From the NCBI GenBank assembly GCA_000716465.1, contig JNWL01000021.1:1-64000 (forward strand): DNA of 64,000 bases. Reading direction: 5' to 3'. A program made the translations under genes and the position numbers. This stretch comes from Streptomyces bikiniensis. Lineage in GTDB: Bacteria; Actinomycetota; Actinomycetes; Streptomycetales; Streptomycetaceae. How positions within the stretch are numbered: position 1 is the stretch's first letter; each line of letters begins with the position of its first letter. The notes below the pieces were generated by a model. It ran no database searches, was not told the DNA's origin, and was given only the letters and a program-made list of their open reading frames with translations. Positions 33,517 to 42,670 of this stretch are shown one piece after another.

Positions 33517-34805
33517 CAGAGTTCTCCCAGGCGGCGGATGACGGGGGCCACGCGCTGCACGCCGTGGCGGTACGCGCCCCGCGCGGCCTCCCGGACGATC
33601 CGGCGCAGGCCGCTCTCGCGGGGCTCCGGCGCGGTGACGTCCAGGCGGTGGCGGGCGAGGATCCCGGGCAGGTAGCCGGGGGCCGTCTCCGCGGTGTAGT
33701 AGGGGCTGATCGGGGGGAGCCCGGGCTGCGCGAGGAGCGCGGCGACCCGGTCGCGGGCCGCGTCGAAGGCCTCCTCGTACGAGCCGTCGGAGGCGACCCC
33801 CTGACGGGCGAGCCAGGTCGCGTCGGGCGCCGGCACGGCCCCCTTGTCGAGCCGGTCGAAGGAGGTCAGCAGGCCGGAGCCGACGAAGTGGTGGTTGCCG
33901 AGCGCCTCGCGGATCCCGAGGTCGGTGAGGATCGCGGTGGGGATCCGCCGGTGCAGCGCTTCGAGGGCGGCCGTCGAGGAGACGGTGACGAGGAGGTCGG
34001 TGCGGTCCAGGACCTCGCCCATGTGCCCGTACACCAGGCGGAAGTTGTCCGGCGGCGCGAGCTCGCGGACCAGCTTCTGGAAGGGGAACTCCTCCAGGTG
34101 CGTGGTGTGTTCGCCCGGCTTGGAGCGCAGCTTGAGGAGCACCTCGCGGCCCGGGTGGAGCCGGGCGTGCCCGATCAGCCGCCGCAGCACGTAGGCGCGT
34201 TCGGCGCGGGTGACGGGCACGGAGGGCTGCGCGGCGAAGACCAGGGCGTCCCGGCCGGCGGCGGGGGCGTACGGGGCGCCGCCGAGGAAGGGCAGCGCCG
34301 CCTCCACGACCGGCTCGGCATCCGCGCCCACCCCTTCGTACACCGCGCGGAAGCGCTCCGCGTCGTGGCGGGAGTTGGCGAGGACGACGTCGGCGCCGTG
34401 GCGCAGCAGGAGCCCGTCGGTCAGCTTCTCGTAGACGACGCCGACGTACCCGGTGACGATCACGGGCCGCCGTTCCAGGCCCAGGTCGGCCAGGCCCTGG
34501 AGGACGGCCCGGACGGTGCCGCCGACGAGGGCGAGGACGAGGACGTCGTACCCCTCGCCGCGCGCCTCCGCGTCCCGTACGGCGCGCAGGAACTCCGCGC
34601 CCGTCACCTCGCGCGGGGCGGCCGCGGACACCCCCGTCTCGGCGAGCTGGCGGGCGGTGGGGGTGGCGCGTCCGCGCAGGACGAAGCCGGTGGGTTCGGC
34701 GCTCGCCGCCGTGATGCGGCGCGCGGTGAGGGCGCCCCATTTCCACCGGGTGTCGGAGTCGGCGAGTACGGCGGTCCGTATCGCTTCTCGGGTACGTGAT
34801 GGCAC
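33516..34805 (-). CDS. DUF6716-type putative glycosyltransferase
   Basis: This 429-residue protein begins TAVLADSDTRWKWGALTARRI and shows a glycosyltransferase-B-like pattern: GVVYEKLTDGLLLRHGADVVLANSRHDAERF, a central LKLRSKPGEHTTHLEEFPF region, and GHMGEVLDRTDLLVTVSSTAALEALHRRIPTAIL near the expected nucleotide-sugar site. These features fit the putative glycosyltransferase DUF6716. It is the first gene of the minus-strand Kdn polymer operon, with a GTG start at 34805. The acceptor and donor are unknown. Confidence 0.75.
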   Translation of the reverse strand: MPSRTREAIRTAVLADSDTRWKWGALTARRITAASAEPTGFVLRGRATPTARQLAETGVSAAAPREVTGAEFLRAVRDAEARGEGYDVLVLALVGGTVRAVLQGLADLGLERRPVIVTGYVGVVYEKLTDGLLLRHGADVVLANSRHDAERFRAVYEGVGADAEPVVEAALPFLGGAPYAPAAGRDALVFAAQPSVPVTRAERAYVLRRLIGHARLHPGREVLLKLRSKPGEHTTHLEEFPFQKLVRELAPPDNFRLVYGHMGEVLDRTDLLVTVSSTAALEALHRRIPTAILTDLGIREALGNHHFVGSGLLTSFDRLDKGAVPAPDATWLARQGVASDGSYEEAFDAARDRVAALLAQPGLPPISPYYTAETAPGYLPGILARHRLDVTAPEPRESGLRRIVREAARGAYRHGVQRVAPVIRRLGEL

Positions 34806-35025
34806 GTCGAGGACGCTAGAAGGGCATTCCGCTTTCCGGCCCAACTGAGCCACAACAACCGGTGAACAGAGCCTCACCGACGCCTGAAGCGGGACGCCTT
34901 CCGGCCGTGCGCGGCCTGATTCCCCCTTTTCGGAAAAGGCGGTTAATCGGCTCGCCGCTTGGTGTTCACCGAACATCCCCCCGCCGGTCGGAGGGAATGC
35001 CGGGCCGGCGCCTAGCGTCGGCCGC

Positions 35026-36045
35026 GTGGTCAAGCTCTCCGTCGTCGTGCCGTTCTTCAACGTGCAGACATACGCCCCCGACACCCTCACGAGCCTGCGG
35101 GCCAACGCCCGGGAGGACTTCGAGTTCCTGCTTGTCGACGACTGCTCGTCGGACGGGACCCCGGAGCTCCTCGAACGGGCCGCGCGCGAGATCCCGGGCG
35201 CCGTCCTGCTCCGGCACGCGCGCAACGAGGGCCTCGCCACGGCCCGGAACACCGGGCTGGACGCCGCCCGCGGCGAGTACGTCGCCTTCCTCGACGGGGA
35301 CGACTGGATCGCCCCCGGTTACTACGGCCGCCTCGTCGCCGCCGCCGAGGAGCTGGGCTGCGACTTCCTGCGCACCGACCACGTCTCGGTGACCGGTCGC
35401 GAGCGCGGGCTGCGCCGGGCGCCGGTCCCCCGGCGGGGCGAGGTGCTGCGCCCGAGGGACGCGATCCTGCCGGCGCACCGGACGACCTCCGTCGACTACC
35501 CGTACGCCTGGGCCGGGATCCACCACCGGCGGCTCCTGGACCGGGGCCTGCTGCACTTCACGCCGGGGCTGCGGACGGCGGAGGACCGGCCGTGGATCTG
35601 GCGGCTGCACCGCGAGGCGGAATCGTTCGCGGCGGTCGGCGAACTCGGCGTGTTCTACCGGCGCGGAGTGGCGACCTCCCTCACCCAGATCGGCGACGTC
35701 CGGCAATTGGATTTCATCCGCGCTTTCGACCAGGTGATCGCGGAAACGGCGCGGGACCGGGACGCGGATCTCCTTCTTCCGAAAGCCGTGCGCACCTATT
35801 GCGCGGTGATCTCCCACCACGTCGGTTCGATCGGGAGGTTCGAGCCGGAAGTGGCGCGGCAGTTGCGGGCGATGAGCGCGGGGGCGCTGCGGCGGATGCC
35901 GCAGGACGTCCTCGACGAGGCCCTGACGGCGATGGGCGGGGACCGCGCGACGCTGCTGCGGAGGCTGCGGAGGCGGAGGCCGGCACCGCCGCCGTCCGGG
36001 CCCGGCGCCCCCTCGTCCTCCGCCGCGCCGGAGGTGGCCGCGTGA
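35026..36045 (+). CDS. Glycosyltransferase family 2
   Basis: This 339-residue GT-A enzyme has the family start KLSVVVPFFNVQTYAPDTLTSL, the DDCSSDGTPEL loop, EYVAFLDGDDWIAPGYY with the DxD-type metal site, and YAWAGIHHRRL. The C-terminal part is Arg/Pro-rich. It probably adds a sugar to the wall polymer made by this locus. Its stop codon overlaps the start of the downstream polysialyltransferase-like gene. It is divergent from the Kdn biosynthesis operon, with a 220-bp shared promoter region. Confidence 0.88.
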   Translation: MVKLSVVVPFFNVQTYAPDTLTSLRANAREDFEFLLVDDCSSDGTPELLERAAREIPGAVLLRHARNEGLATARNTGLDAARGEYVAFLDGDDWIAPGYYGRLVAAAEELGCDFLRTDHVSVTGRERGLRRAPVPRRGEVLRPRDAILPAHRTTSVDYPYAWAGIHHRRLLDRGLLHFTPGLRTAEDRPWIWRLHREAESFAAVGELGVFYRRGVATSLTQIGDVRQLDFIRAFDQVIAETARDRDADLLLPKAVRTYCAVISHHVGSIGRFEPEVARQLRAMSAGALRRMPQDVLDEALTAMGGDRATLLRRLRRRRPAPPPSGPGAPSSSAAPEVAA

Positions 36046-37370
36046 GCCCCCGCCGCACCACCCAGGTCTTCTGCGCCTCCACCCTCTACGGGGCGGTGAC
36101 GCTCGCCGCCGCGATCGACAGCGGCTGCTTCGGCGCCGCCGACCGCCGCGTCCTCCTGGTCACCAACAACGCGCCCGTACCGGAGACGACCCCCGCGCTC
36201 GACGAGGCCGAGGGCTTCACGCGGCTGCGCGGCCGCTTCGACTCCGTCCTCTCCTGGAACGAGGTGATCTCCCCGCTCCACCCGGGCGGCTGGACCCCCC
36301 GCGCGAGCGACCTCCCCCTCCTCCAGCGCCATCTGCGCACGCTCTGGGAGCTCGGGGACGACCGGGTCGAACTGGCCCTGGAGTCGATCCAGGTGACGCC
36401 CGCGCTCGCCATCGCCCAGCTCCTCCCCGAGGCCTCGATCACGGTGTACGCGGACGGGCTGATGAGCTACGGGCCGACCCGCAACAAGATCGACCCGCTG
36501 ATCGGCGGCCGGGTGTCCCGGCTGCTCCACCTGGACCTGGTCCCGGGGCTCGCGCCGCTGCTGCTCGGGGAGTTCGGGGCGGTTCCGGAGGCCGTACCGG
36601 TCGAGGCGTTCACCAAGTGCGTCGAGGAGCTGGCGGGCCCGGCCCCGGCGGAGGGCCCGGCGTCGCAGGACGGCCCGGCGCTGCTCCTGGGCCAGTACCT
36701 GGCGGCCCTGAACCTGCTGACCGCCGCCGAGGAGGAGGAGCTGCACCTGAGGATGGTGCGGGGCGCGGTCGCCCGGGGCCACCGGCGGCTGGTCTTCAAG
36801 CCGCACCCGACGGCCCCGGACGCCTGGTCGCGGTCCCTGGTGCGCGCGGCGGAGGAGCTGGGCGCGGAGCTGACGATCGAGGACCGGCCGGTCCTCGCGG
36901 AGGTGCTCTACCGCGAGTTGCGGCCCGCCCTGGTGGTCGGCTGCTTCTCGACGGCGCTGCTCACCGCGCGCACCTTCTACGGCCTGCCGGTCGCCCGGGT
37001 CGGCACCCGTCCCCTCCTGGAGCGGCTCACCCCGTTCCAGAACAGCAACCGGATCCCGCTCACGGTGGTGGACGCGGTCGTCCCGCCCCTCGACGGCCCG
37101 GCGGACGACGGCCCCGGGACCGGTACGGAGGAGCTGAACGACCTGGTCGCGGCGGTCGGCTTCGCGATGCAGCCGAAGATCCGGCCGGACCTGCGGACGG
37201 CGGCGGTACGGCACCTGTCGGGGCCGCTCGCGGAGCGCACCCGGCGCCACTTCACCCGCCGCCGCCTCACCGTCCTGGGCCTCCCCGGCGGCCTGCCCCT
37301 CCCCCGGCACCCGGGGGTCCGCCGCCTGGCCCGGCGGGCGCTGCGGCTGCGCAGGGCGCTGAAGAGGTAG
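36042..37370 (+). CDS. Polysialyltransferase-like glycosyltransferase, second paralogue
   Basis: This 442-residue protein belongs to the POLYST-type family like the product of 29997-31271, although overall similarity is low. Visible motifs are CASTLYGAVTLAAAID at the N-terminus, YADGLMSYGPTRNKID, the KPHP motif in LVFKPHPTAPDAWS, and VVGCFSTALLTARTFYG (serine-rich CMP-binding element). It lies downstream of a GT2 enzyme with a GTGA overlap. Together with the divergent operon it gives two candidate nonulosonate polymerases for one locus. Confidence 0.8.
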   Translation: MSPRRTTQVFCASTLYGAVTLAAAIDSGCFGAADRRVLLVTNNAPVPETTPALDEAEGFTRLRGRFDSVLSWNEVISPLHPGGWTPRASDLPLLQRHLRTLWELGDDRVELALESIQVTPALAIAQLLPEASITVYADGLMSYGPTRNKIDPLIGGRVSRLLHLDLVPGLAPLLLGEFGAVPEAVPVEAFTKCVEELAGPAPAEGPASQDGPALLLGQYLAALNLLTAAEEEELHLRMVRGAVARGHRRLVFKPHPTAPDAWSRSLVRAAEELGAELTIEDRPVLAEVLYRELRPALVVGCFSTALLTARTFYGLPVARVGTRPLLERLTPFQNSNRIPLTVVDAVVPPLDGPADDGPGTGTEELNDLVAAVGFAMQPKIRPDLRTAAVRHLSGPLAERTRRHFTRRRLTVLGLPGGLPLPRHPGVRRLARRALRLRRALKR

Positions 37371-37379
37371 CCGCCGGGG

Positions 37380-37403
37380 CCCGGGGCCGGCCGGGGCCCC
37401 GGG
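37380..37403. terminator. GC-rich bidirectional hairpin
   Basis: A 9-bp inverted repeat (37380-37388 and 37395-37403) lies between the convergent polysialyltransferase-like and MerR genes. Confidence 0.55.
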
Positions 37404-37427
37404 CTTCGCGCGTACGCGCCCGCGTGC

Positions 37428-38249
37428 TCAGGCGCGGACGACCGGCTCCTGGAGCTCGGTCACCCACCGCTCCGGGTCCTCCGGGCACTCCAGGTACAGC
37501 TCGCGGGCGTACCCGGCGGAGGCGTAGCCGTTGGCGTCGATCCAGGTCGCCAGGGTCTGCGCGGTGGGCAGCACGTCGTCCATCGAGCCGTGGTGGACGA
37601 CGGTCGCCGCCTCCTCGACGCCGGGCAGGACGTGCACGAGGACGCCTTCCGCCTCCGTCCCCTCCGGGACGGTCATGCCCGCGTGGACGACGACCGAGCC
37701 GTCGCCCCGGCCCGCGTCCTCGTAGTACGCGACGCCCGGGCCGAAGCCGGTGACGCCCGCGCCTCCGAGCCGGCAGCACAGCTCGTCGTACAGCGGGCCG
37801 ATGACGGGGCCGACGTCCTGCGGGCCGAAGCTCGCGGCGACCGCGCTCAGTTCGGCGATCCGGACGGCGGGGATCTGCTTGACGACGACTTCCTGGGTGG
37901 ACATGCGTCCCTCGCTCTCGATGGCCCGGAGCCGCGCGCCGACCCGGTCGAGCCGGGCCCGCGCCTCCGCCAGGGCCGTCTCCAGCTCGGCCTGGCGCAG
38001 GCGCAGCATGCCCCGCAGCTCGTCCGCGTCGATCCGCTCGTCGAGGACGGCCCCCACCTGTTCCAGGGTGAAGCCGAGGTCCTTGAGCGCGATGACGCGG
38101 TTGAGCCGGGCCAGCTGGTCCGCCGCGTAGAAGCGGTAGCCCGTGTGCGGGTCGACCCGGGCCGGGCGCAGCAGTCCGATCGCGTCGTAGTGACGCGGCA
38201 TCCGGACCGACACCCGCCCGTGCCGGGCGAAGTCTCCGATGGTGAACAT
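37428..38249 (-). CDS. MerR-family regulator with GyrI-like effector domain
   Basis: This 273-residue regulator has a MerR winged helix at residues 1-70 (MFTIGDFARHGRVSVRMPRHYDAIGLLRPARVDPHTGYRFY), a long coiled-coil dimerisation helix, and a C-terminal GyrI-like small-molecule-binding domain (residues about 120-265, VVVKQIPAVRIAELSA). This BltR/BmrR-type layout senses drugs or lipophilic cations in characterised members. The LysE gene lies upstream in the same direction across a palindrome, so the MerR gene probably has its own promoter. Confidence 0.9.
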   Translation of the reverse strand: MFTIGDFARHGRVSVRMPRHYDAIGLLRPARVDPHTGYRFYAADQLARLNRVIALKDLGFTLEQVGAVLDERIDADELRGMLRLRQAELETALAEARARLDRVGARLRAIESEGRMSTQEVVVKQIPAVRIAELSAVAASFGPQDVGPVIGPLYDELCCRLGGAGVTGFGPGVAYYEDAGRGDGSVVVHAGMTVPEGTEAEGVLVHVLPGVEEAATVVHHGSMDDVLPTAQTLATWIDANGYASAGYARELYLECPEDPERWVTELQEPVVRA

Positions 38250-38268
38250 GACGCCCCCTACGGAACGG

Positions 38269-38285
38269 CCTCACACGGTGTGAGG
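38269..38285 (-). promoter_or_regulatory. MerR-type palindromic operator
   Basis: CCTCACAC-N-GTGTGAGG, a perfect 8-bp-arm palindrome, lies 20 bases before the MerR start and directly after a TTGACC -35-like hexamer (38285-38290) on the minus strand. This is the usual MerR geometry, although the -10 is weak. Confidence 0.6.
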
Positions 38286-38308
38286 GTCAACCGGTGTCCG
38301 CCAGGGGG

Positions 38309-38974
38309 TCAGGCGGCGCTGCTGAGGGAGAGCTTCGCGGCGAAGCCGAGGAAGAGGGCGCCGGCCGCCGAGGTCGCGCCGGCGGAGAGGCGCCGGCGGC
38401 GGTGGAAGGCGGCGGCGAGGCGGGTGCCGCCGAAGATGAGGGTCGTGAGGTAGAGGAAGCTGCCCAGCTGGAGCAGGGCGCCGAGGACCAGGAAGGAGAG
38501 CGCCGGGTAGGCGTAGCCGGGGTCCACGAACTGCACGAAGAAGGAGATCAGGAAGAGGATCGCCTTCGGGTTGAAGAGGCTGATGATCAGCGCGCGCCGG
38601 TACGGGCGCTCGGCGGGGGTCGCCGGGGCGCCCGGGGTCTCCTCCGCGGCCCCCTCCCCGTGCTCCTCGCGCGAGCGCCACGTCGACCAGGCCGCCCGCA
38701 GCATCCCGTACGCCATCCAGGCCAGGTATCCGGCGCCCGCGTACTTCACGACCATGAAGAGGACCGGGGTCGTCCGGAGGAGGGAGGCCGCGCCGAGGGC
38801 GGCCAGGGTCATGAGGACCGCGTCGCCGGTGAAGACGCCTGCGGCGGCCTTGTAGCCGGTCCGGGTGCCCTTGCGGGCGGCGACGGACAGCACGTAGAGC
38901 GAGTTCGGTCCGGGCAGGAGGATGATGAGGACGAGCCCGGCGAGGTAGGTCGGCAGATCGGTGACACCCAGCAT
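38309..38974 (-). CDS. LysE/RhtB-family amino-acid exporter
   Basis: This 221-residue membrane protein has about six helices and the LysE-type N-terminal motif LVLIILLPGPNSLYVLSVAARKGTRTGYKAA. It includes a conserved NPKAILFLISFFVQFV segment in the middle. Homologues (LeuE, RhtB) export leucine, homoserine or similar. A hydrophilic cytosolic loop (EEHGEGAAEETPGAPATPAE) is longer than usual. The MerR-family gene lies downstream in the same direction. Confidence 0.88.
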   Translation of the reverse strand: MLGVTDLPTYLAGLVLIILLPGPNSLYVLSVAARKGTRTGYKAAAGVFTGDAVLMTLAALGAASLLRTTPVLFMVVKYAGAGYLAWMAYGMLRAAWSTWRSREEHGEGAAEETPGAPATPAERPYRRALIISLFNPKAILFLISFFVQFVDPGYAYPALSFLVLGALLQLGSFLYLTTLIFGGTRLAAAFHRRRRLSAGATSAAGALFLGFAAKLSLSSAA

Positions 38975-39188
38975 GGGCGGAGTGTCGCACGTGAGGACGA
39001 CGTCCCGCCCCTCTGTTTCGCATCGCGGAAGACCGGGGCGCGCCATCCGGGACGGGCCCCGTCCGACCCGGGAGAAGCGGTGTCCGCGCCTCCGCGAGGG
39101 GTCTTTTCCGGCCGTGGTGCGCAACCACTCGGGCGTGGGAAGCATCCCACTACGTACACACGGGTTTTCGGTTTTCGGGGGGGCAAGG

Positions 39189-40154
39189 ATGAAGCGGTCT
39201 TCGACCGTCGCGCGCGGCGGCGTCGTGCGCAGAGCGGTGCTGGCGGCGGTCTCGGTGGCGCTCGTCGCGGGGTGTACGGCCCAGGCGGCCGGGACGGGGA
39301 GCGGTACCGCGGGGCCCTCGGGCCGCGCCGCGGCGCGGCCGTCCGGATCGGCGTCGGCCCCGGCGTCCGCGTCGCCCTCCGCCTCGGAGTCGGAGTCGGG
39401 GTCCGCCACCCCCGGGGCCTCCCCCACGGACGACGGCAAGGCGCCGTCCTCCTCCGCCACCTTCCCCACGCCGGAGCCCTCGGGCTCGGCCTCGGCCTCG
39501 GCCTCGGAGGGGGCGTCGGCGTCTCCGGTCCTCATGAAGGACGGGGACGAGAACGAGCAGGTGCGCGAGCTCCAGGCGCGGCTGCGGCAGCTGAAGTTCT
39601 TCGACCGCGCGCCCACCGGCTTCTACGGGTCGATGACGGCGCGTTCGGTGAAGTCCTTCCAGAAGAAGCAGGGGCTGACCGGGACCGGCTCGGTGGACGG
39701 GACCACCTGGCAGCGGCTGCTCGGCGCGAGCCGGAAGCCGACCGCCGACGAGCTGAAGCCGTCGACCACCAACGCCCTGGACACCCCGGCGCCGGCCTGC
39801 ATGACCGGCCGGGTGCTCTGCATCAGCAAGGAGAGCCGGACCCTCGCCTGGATGATCGACGGCAAGGTCGTCTCCTCGATGGACGTCCGCTTCGGCTCGG
39901 AGAACACCCCGACCCGCGAGGGCACGTTCAGCGTGGGCTGGAAGGCCCGTGAGTGGACGTCGACGATCTACCACACGCCCATGCCGTACGCGATGTTCTT
40001 CAGCGGCGGCCAGGCCGTGCACTACTCGTCGGACTTCGCGGCCCGCGGGTACGCCGGGGCCTCGCACGGCTGCGTGAACGTCCGGGACCGGGCCAAGCTC
40101 GCGGTCCTCTTCGACCAGGTGAAGGTCGGGGACAAGGTCGTCGTCCACTGGTAG
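39189..40154 (+). CDS. Lipoprotein L,D-transpeptidase with peptidoglycan-binding domain
   Basis: This 321-residue protein has a lipobox LVAGC and a Ser/Ala/Glu/Pro low-complexity spacer of about 80 residues. A PG_binding_1 domain follows (ENEQVRELQARLRQLKFFDRAPTGFYGSMTARSVKSFQKKQG), then a YkuD L,D-transpeptidase domain with HTPMPYAMFFSGGQAVHYSSDF and the active-site SHGCVNVRD. The membrane anchor and long spacer place the catalytic domain in the cell wall. It is the second L,D-transpeptidase of the window (with 17635-18342). A terminator-like hairpin follows. Confidence 0.92.
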   Translation: MKRSSTVARGGVVRRAVLAAVSVALVAGCTAQAAGTGSGTAGPSGRAAARPSGSASAPASASPSASESESGSATPGASPTDDGKAPSSSATFPTPEPSGSASASASEGASASPVLMKDGDENEQVRELQARLRQLKFFDRAPTGFYGSMTARSVKSFQKKQGLTGTGSVDGTTWQRLLGASRKPTADELKPSTTNALDTPAPACMTGRVLCISKESRTLAWMIDGKVVSSMDVRFGSENTPTREGTFSVGWKAREWTSTIYHTPMPYAMFFSGGQAVHYSSDFAARGYAGASHGCVNVRDRAKLAVLFDQVKVGDKVVVHW

Positions 40155-40186
40155 ACGCGGAGGAGCGTCGGCAGGGGAGGGGAAAG

Positions 40187-40225
40187 GGCGCGGGTGGGAC
40201 CGGGGGAACGTGTCCCACCCGCGCC
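40187..40225 (+). terminator. Hairpin terminator after the L,D-transpeptidase gene
   Basis: A perfect 14-bp inverted repeat (40187-40200 with 40212-40225) lies 32 bases after the stop codon. Confidence 0.75.
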
Positions 40226-40320
40226 GGGTGCGCAGAGCCGCAGGTACGGGGGGAACCCCGGCTCGTCGCGCGGCCGATGACCAGTCGGCATTACGTACTG
40301 CGCCGACGGGCCGGAAAGTG

Positions 40321-41775
40321 TTACACCGCGACCGGGAGGCGGGGCGTCGCGCCCGTCTCCGGGGGTCCGGCGGGGCGCACGGGGGCCGGTGCGGTGCGGA
40401 GGAGCACCGCCGAGGAGCGGACGGTGCCGTGGCCGTCCCCGCTCCTGTTCCAGGAGTTCCCGTCCGTGCCGCCGTAGTGGCCGCCGTTCTTCGGGCCGTC
40501 CTTGGACCCGCTGCCCGGACGGCTTTCGGAGCCGCCCCCGGAGCCGTCGCCCGAGCCCTTCCCGGGGCCGCTTCCGGGTGCGCCGGTGGCGCCGGAGAGG
40601 AGGCGGTCGCAGTAGCGGCGCAGGGTGTCGCCGTCGCGCAGGGTCTCCGTGATCCGGCGGCGGCTGCCGTCGTCGAGCTTCCCCGAGCGGTACGCCCGGC
40701 AGGCCTCGACGGCCTTCTCCCGGAAGTTCGCGCCGCCGTTCCAGTCTTCGTTCCCGCTCCCGTTTCCGTCCCCGCTTCCTTCGCGGCCGCGGTCGTGGCC
40801 GCCCGTGCGGTCCGGGGCCGGGGTCCCGTCCGTGCCCGCCGTGCTCCGGCCGGGCTTCGGGGCGTCCCGCTCGGGCCGGTCCGCGCCGTCGCCGTCACCG
40901 CCGTCGCCTCCGGGGGCCGGGGTGGTCGGTGCCGCGGGGTCGTCCGTCCCGGCGGAGGGGGACGAGCCGGGCGTACGGTCGCCGCCGGGGGTCGGCGGCC
41001 CGGGTATGCCGAGGTCCTCGCGTATGTCCTCGGGCTCCGGCGAGACGAGCGGGCGGGCGGTGTCCCCGGCCGAGACGGAGCTGGCGGGCGCGGGGCCCAC
41101 CAGCGGCAGGGCGCCGGTGCCCGCGGCGACGGCGACCCCGCCGACGGCGACGGCGGCGACCGCGGCGGCGAGGCCGTACCGCGTGGAGCGGCCCCAGCGG
41201 CGCGGCGCGGCGCCGGGGCGCGCGAGCCGCACCCGACCCAGGTCGGCGGCGCTTCCGGCGGGCGGGCCGGCGGACACGGCGCTGCCGGCGACCGGGCTTC
41301 CGGGGGCGGTGCTGCCGGCGGCCGGGCCTCCGGGGACAGTGCTACCGACGACCGGACCTCCGGACGTGCTCCCCGACGCGGAGGCGGCGGCGCGGGCGGC
41401 CCTGGCCTCGCGGAAGGCGGCGAGGGCGGCGGCCTCCCCCGGCAGTTCGCCGGCTCCGGCCGATCCGGCACTTCCAGTCGGCCTGGCGCCTCCGGCCGAC
41501 CCGCCGCCTCCGGCCGACCCGGCGCTTCCAGCCGGTCCGGCGCCTCCAGCCAGTCCGGCGCCTCCGGCCGATCCGCCGTCTCCGGTCGGCCCGGTGGCTC
41601 CGGTCGACCCGGTGGCTCCGGCGGTCGGGGTGCGGAGTGCGTCGAGGGCGTCCGCGAGACGCGCGGCCCGCCGGCGCGCGAGGTCGTCGGCGGGGCCGAC
41701 GGGGTCGACGGGCTCGCCGCGGAGCAGTCGCTCCGCGGTCTCCTCGTCGAGCCACTGGTACCGCTCGTCGGCCAT
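40321..41775 (-). CDS. Anti-sigma-like membrane protein with collagen-like triplet region
   Basis: This 484-residue single-pass protein begins with a cytosolic MADERYQWLDEETAERLLRGEP domain, as in partners of ECF sigma factors. Residues 53-109 are 19 Gly-X-Y triplets broken only at residue 98. Further Pro/Gly/Ser repeats (GSTVPGGPAAG-type) follow. The transmembrane helix lies near residues 203-225, and the C-terminal extracytoplasmic part is Asp/Gly/Ser-rich with a small domain (ACRAYRSGKLDDGSRRRITETLRDGDTLRRYCDRLL). Its start overlaps the stop of the sigma gene, so the pair is coupled. No zinc anti-sigma motif is evident. Confidence 0.78.
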   Translation of the reverse strand: MADERYQWLDEETAERLLRGEPVDPVGPADDLARRRAARLADALDALRTPTAGATGSTGATGPTGDGGSAGGAGLAGGAGPAGSAGSAGGGGSAGGARPTGSAGSAGAGELPGEAAALAAFREARAARAAASASGSTSGGPVVGSTVPGGPAAGSTAPGSPVAGSAVSAGPPAGSAADLGRVRLARPGAAPRRWGRSTRYGLAAAVAAVAVGGVAVAAGTGALPLVGPAPASSVSAGDTARPLVSPEPEDIREDLGIPGPPTPGGDRTPGSSPSAGTDDPAAPTTPAPGGDGGDGDGADRPERDAPKPGRSTAGTDGTPAPDRTGGHDRGREGSGDGNGSGNEDWNGGANFREKAVEACRAYRSGKLDDGSRRRITETLRDGDTLRRYCDRLLSGATGAPGSGPGKGSGDGSGGGSESRPGSGSKDGPKNGGHYGGTDGNSWNRSGDGHGTVRSSAVLLRTAPAPVRPAGPPETGATPRLPVAV

Positions 41776-42521
41776 CACATGTCCTTCTGCGTACGCGGAC
41801 GCCATTGCGTCACACTGCCGGGCGCCACCGCTCCCGGTGTCCGGCCGCGCTGCGGGGGCACGCCGTCCAGGGGGATGACGGTCCCGCCGGGGCCGTCCGG
41901 GGCGCCGTCGACCCCGAGGAGTTCGGCGAGCCGCTTGAGGCCCCGGTGCGCGGCGGTGCGCACCGCGCCGGGGCGCTTGCCCAGGGTGTCGGCGGCGCTC
42001 TTGGCGTCCAGGCCGACGACGACGCGCAGCACGACGGCCTCGGCCTGGTCCTGCGGGAGCTGGGCGATCAGGTCCATGGTGTGGCCGGTGGCCAGGGCCT
42101 CCAGGGCCTCGCTCGCGGTGTCGGACTCGGCGGGCTTCTCGGTGAGTTCGGTCTCGTCGGCGCCGACGACGGGGCGCCGGCCGCGCATCCGTATGTGGTC
42201 GAGGGCGCGGTTGCGGGCGATCCGGGCGGCCCAGCCGCGGAAGCGGTCCGCGTCGCCGCCGAAGCGGTCGAGGTCGCGCGCGATCTGGAGCCAGGCCTCG
42301 GAGGCCACGTCCTCCGCGTCGGTGTCGCCGACCAGTGTGCGTATGTAGCCGAGCAGCCGGGGGTGCACGGCGCGATACACAGCACGGAAGGCGTCCTCGT
42401 CCCCCTGCTGTGCGGCGAGCACCGCGGCCGTCAGCTCCGCGTCGTCCCCCAGCACTCCCCAAACCCTGTTCGTCGGTCGCGTCGTCCCGTCGCGGCTGGT
42501 CACCGCCGCGGCCCCGGCCAT
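41775..42521 (-). CDS. ECF sigma factor
   Basis: This product of about 248 residues has region 2 (EDAFRAVYRAVHPRLLGYIRTLVGDTDAEDVASEAWLQIARDLDRF) and region 4 (LPQDQAEAVVLRVVVGLDAKSAADTLGKRPGAVRTAAHRGLKRL), in the usual ECF arrangement. A C-terminal Pro/Gly tail follows. The start is uncertain: ATG at 42521 was chosen, and several GTG codons farther downstream are possible. The membrane protein encoded by the next, overlapping gene is probably its regulator. Confidence 0.85.
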   Translation of the reverse strand: MAGAAAVTSRDGTTRPTNRVWGVLGDDAELTAAVLAAQQGDEDAFRAVYRAVHPRLLGYIRTLVGDTDAEDVASEAWLQIARDLDRFGGDADRFRGWAARIARNRALDHIRMRGRRPVVGADETELTEKPAESDTASEALEALATGHTMDLIAQLPQDQAEAVVLRVVVGLDAKSAADTLGKRPGAVRTAAHRGLKRLAELLGVDGAPDGPGGTVIPLDGVPPQRGRTPGAVAPGSVTQWRPRTQKDM

Positions 42522-42670
42522 GGTCCGCCGGACGGGCCCTGACGCACCAGCACGGTACGTGGTGCTCCGGCGCCGCGTCCACGCGGTGTCCGCCCTTTGT
42601 ACAACTTGCAACCTTCCAGTGCCCGGACGCGGTGTGACAGAAAGCGCACCCCCGGCGCTGATAGGAGTAC

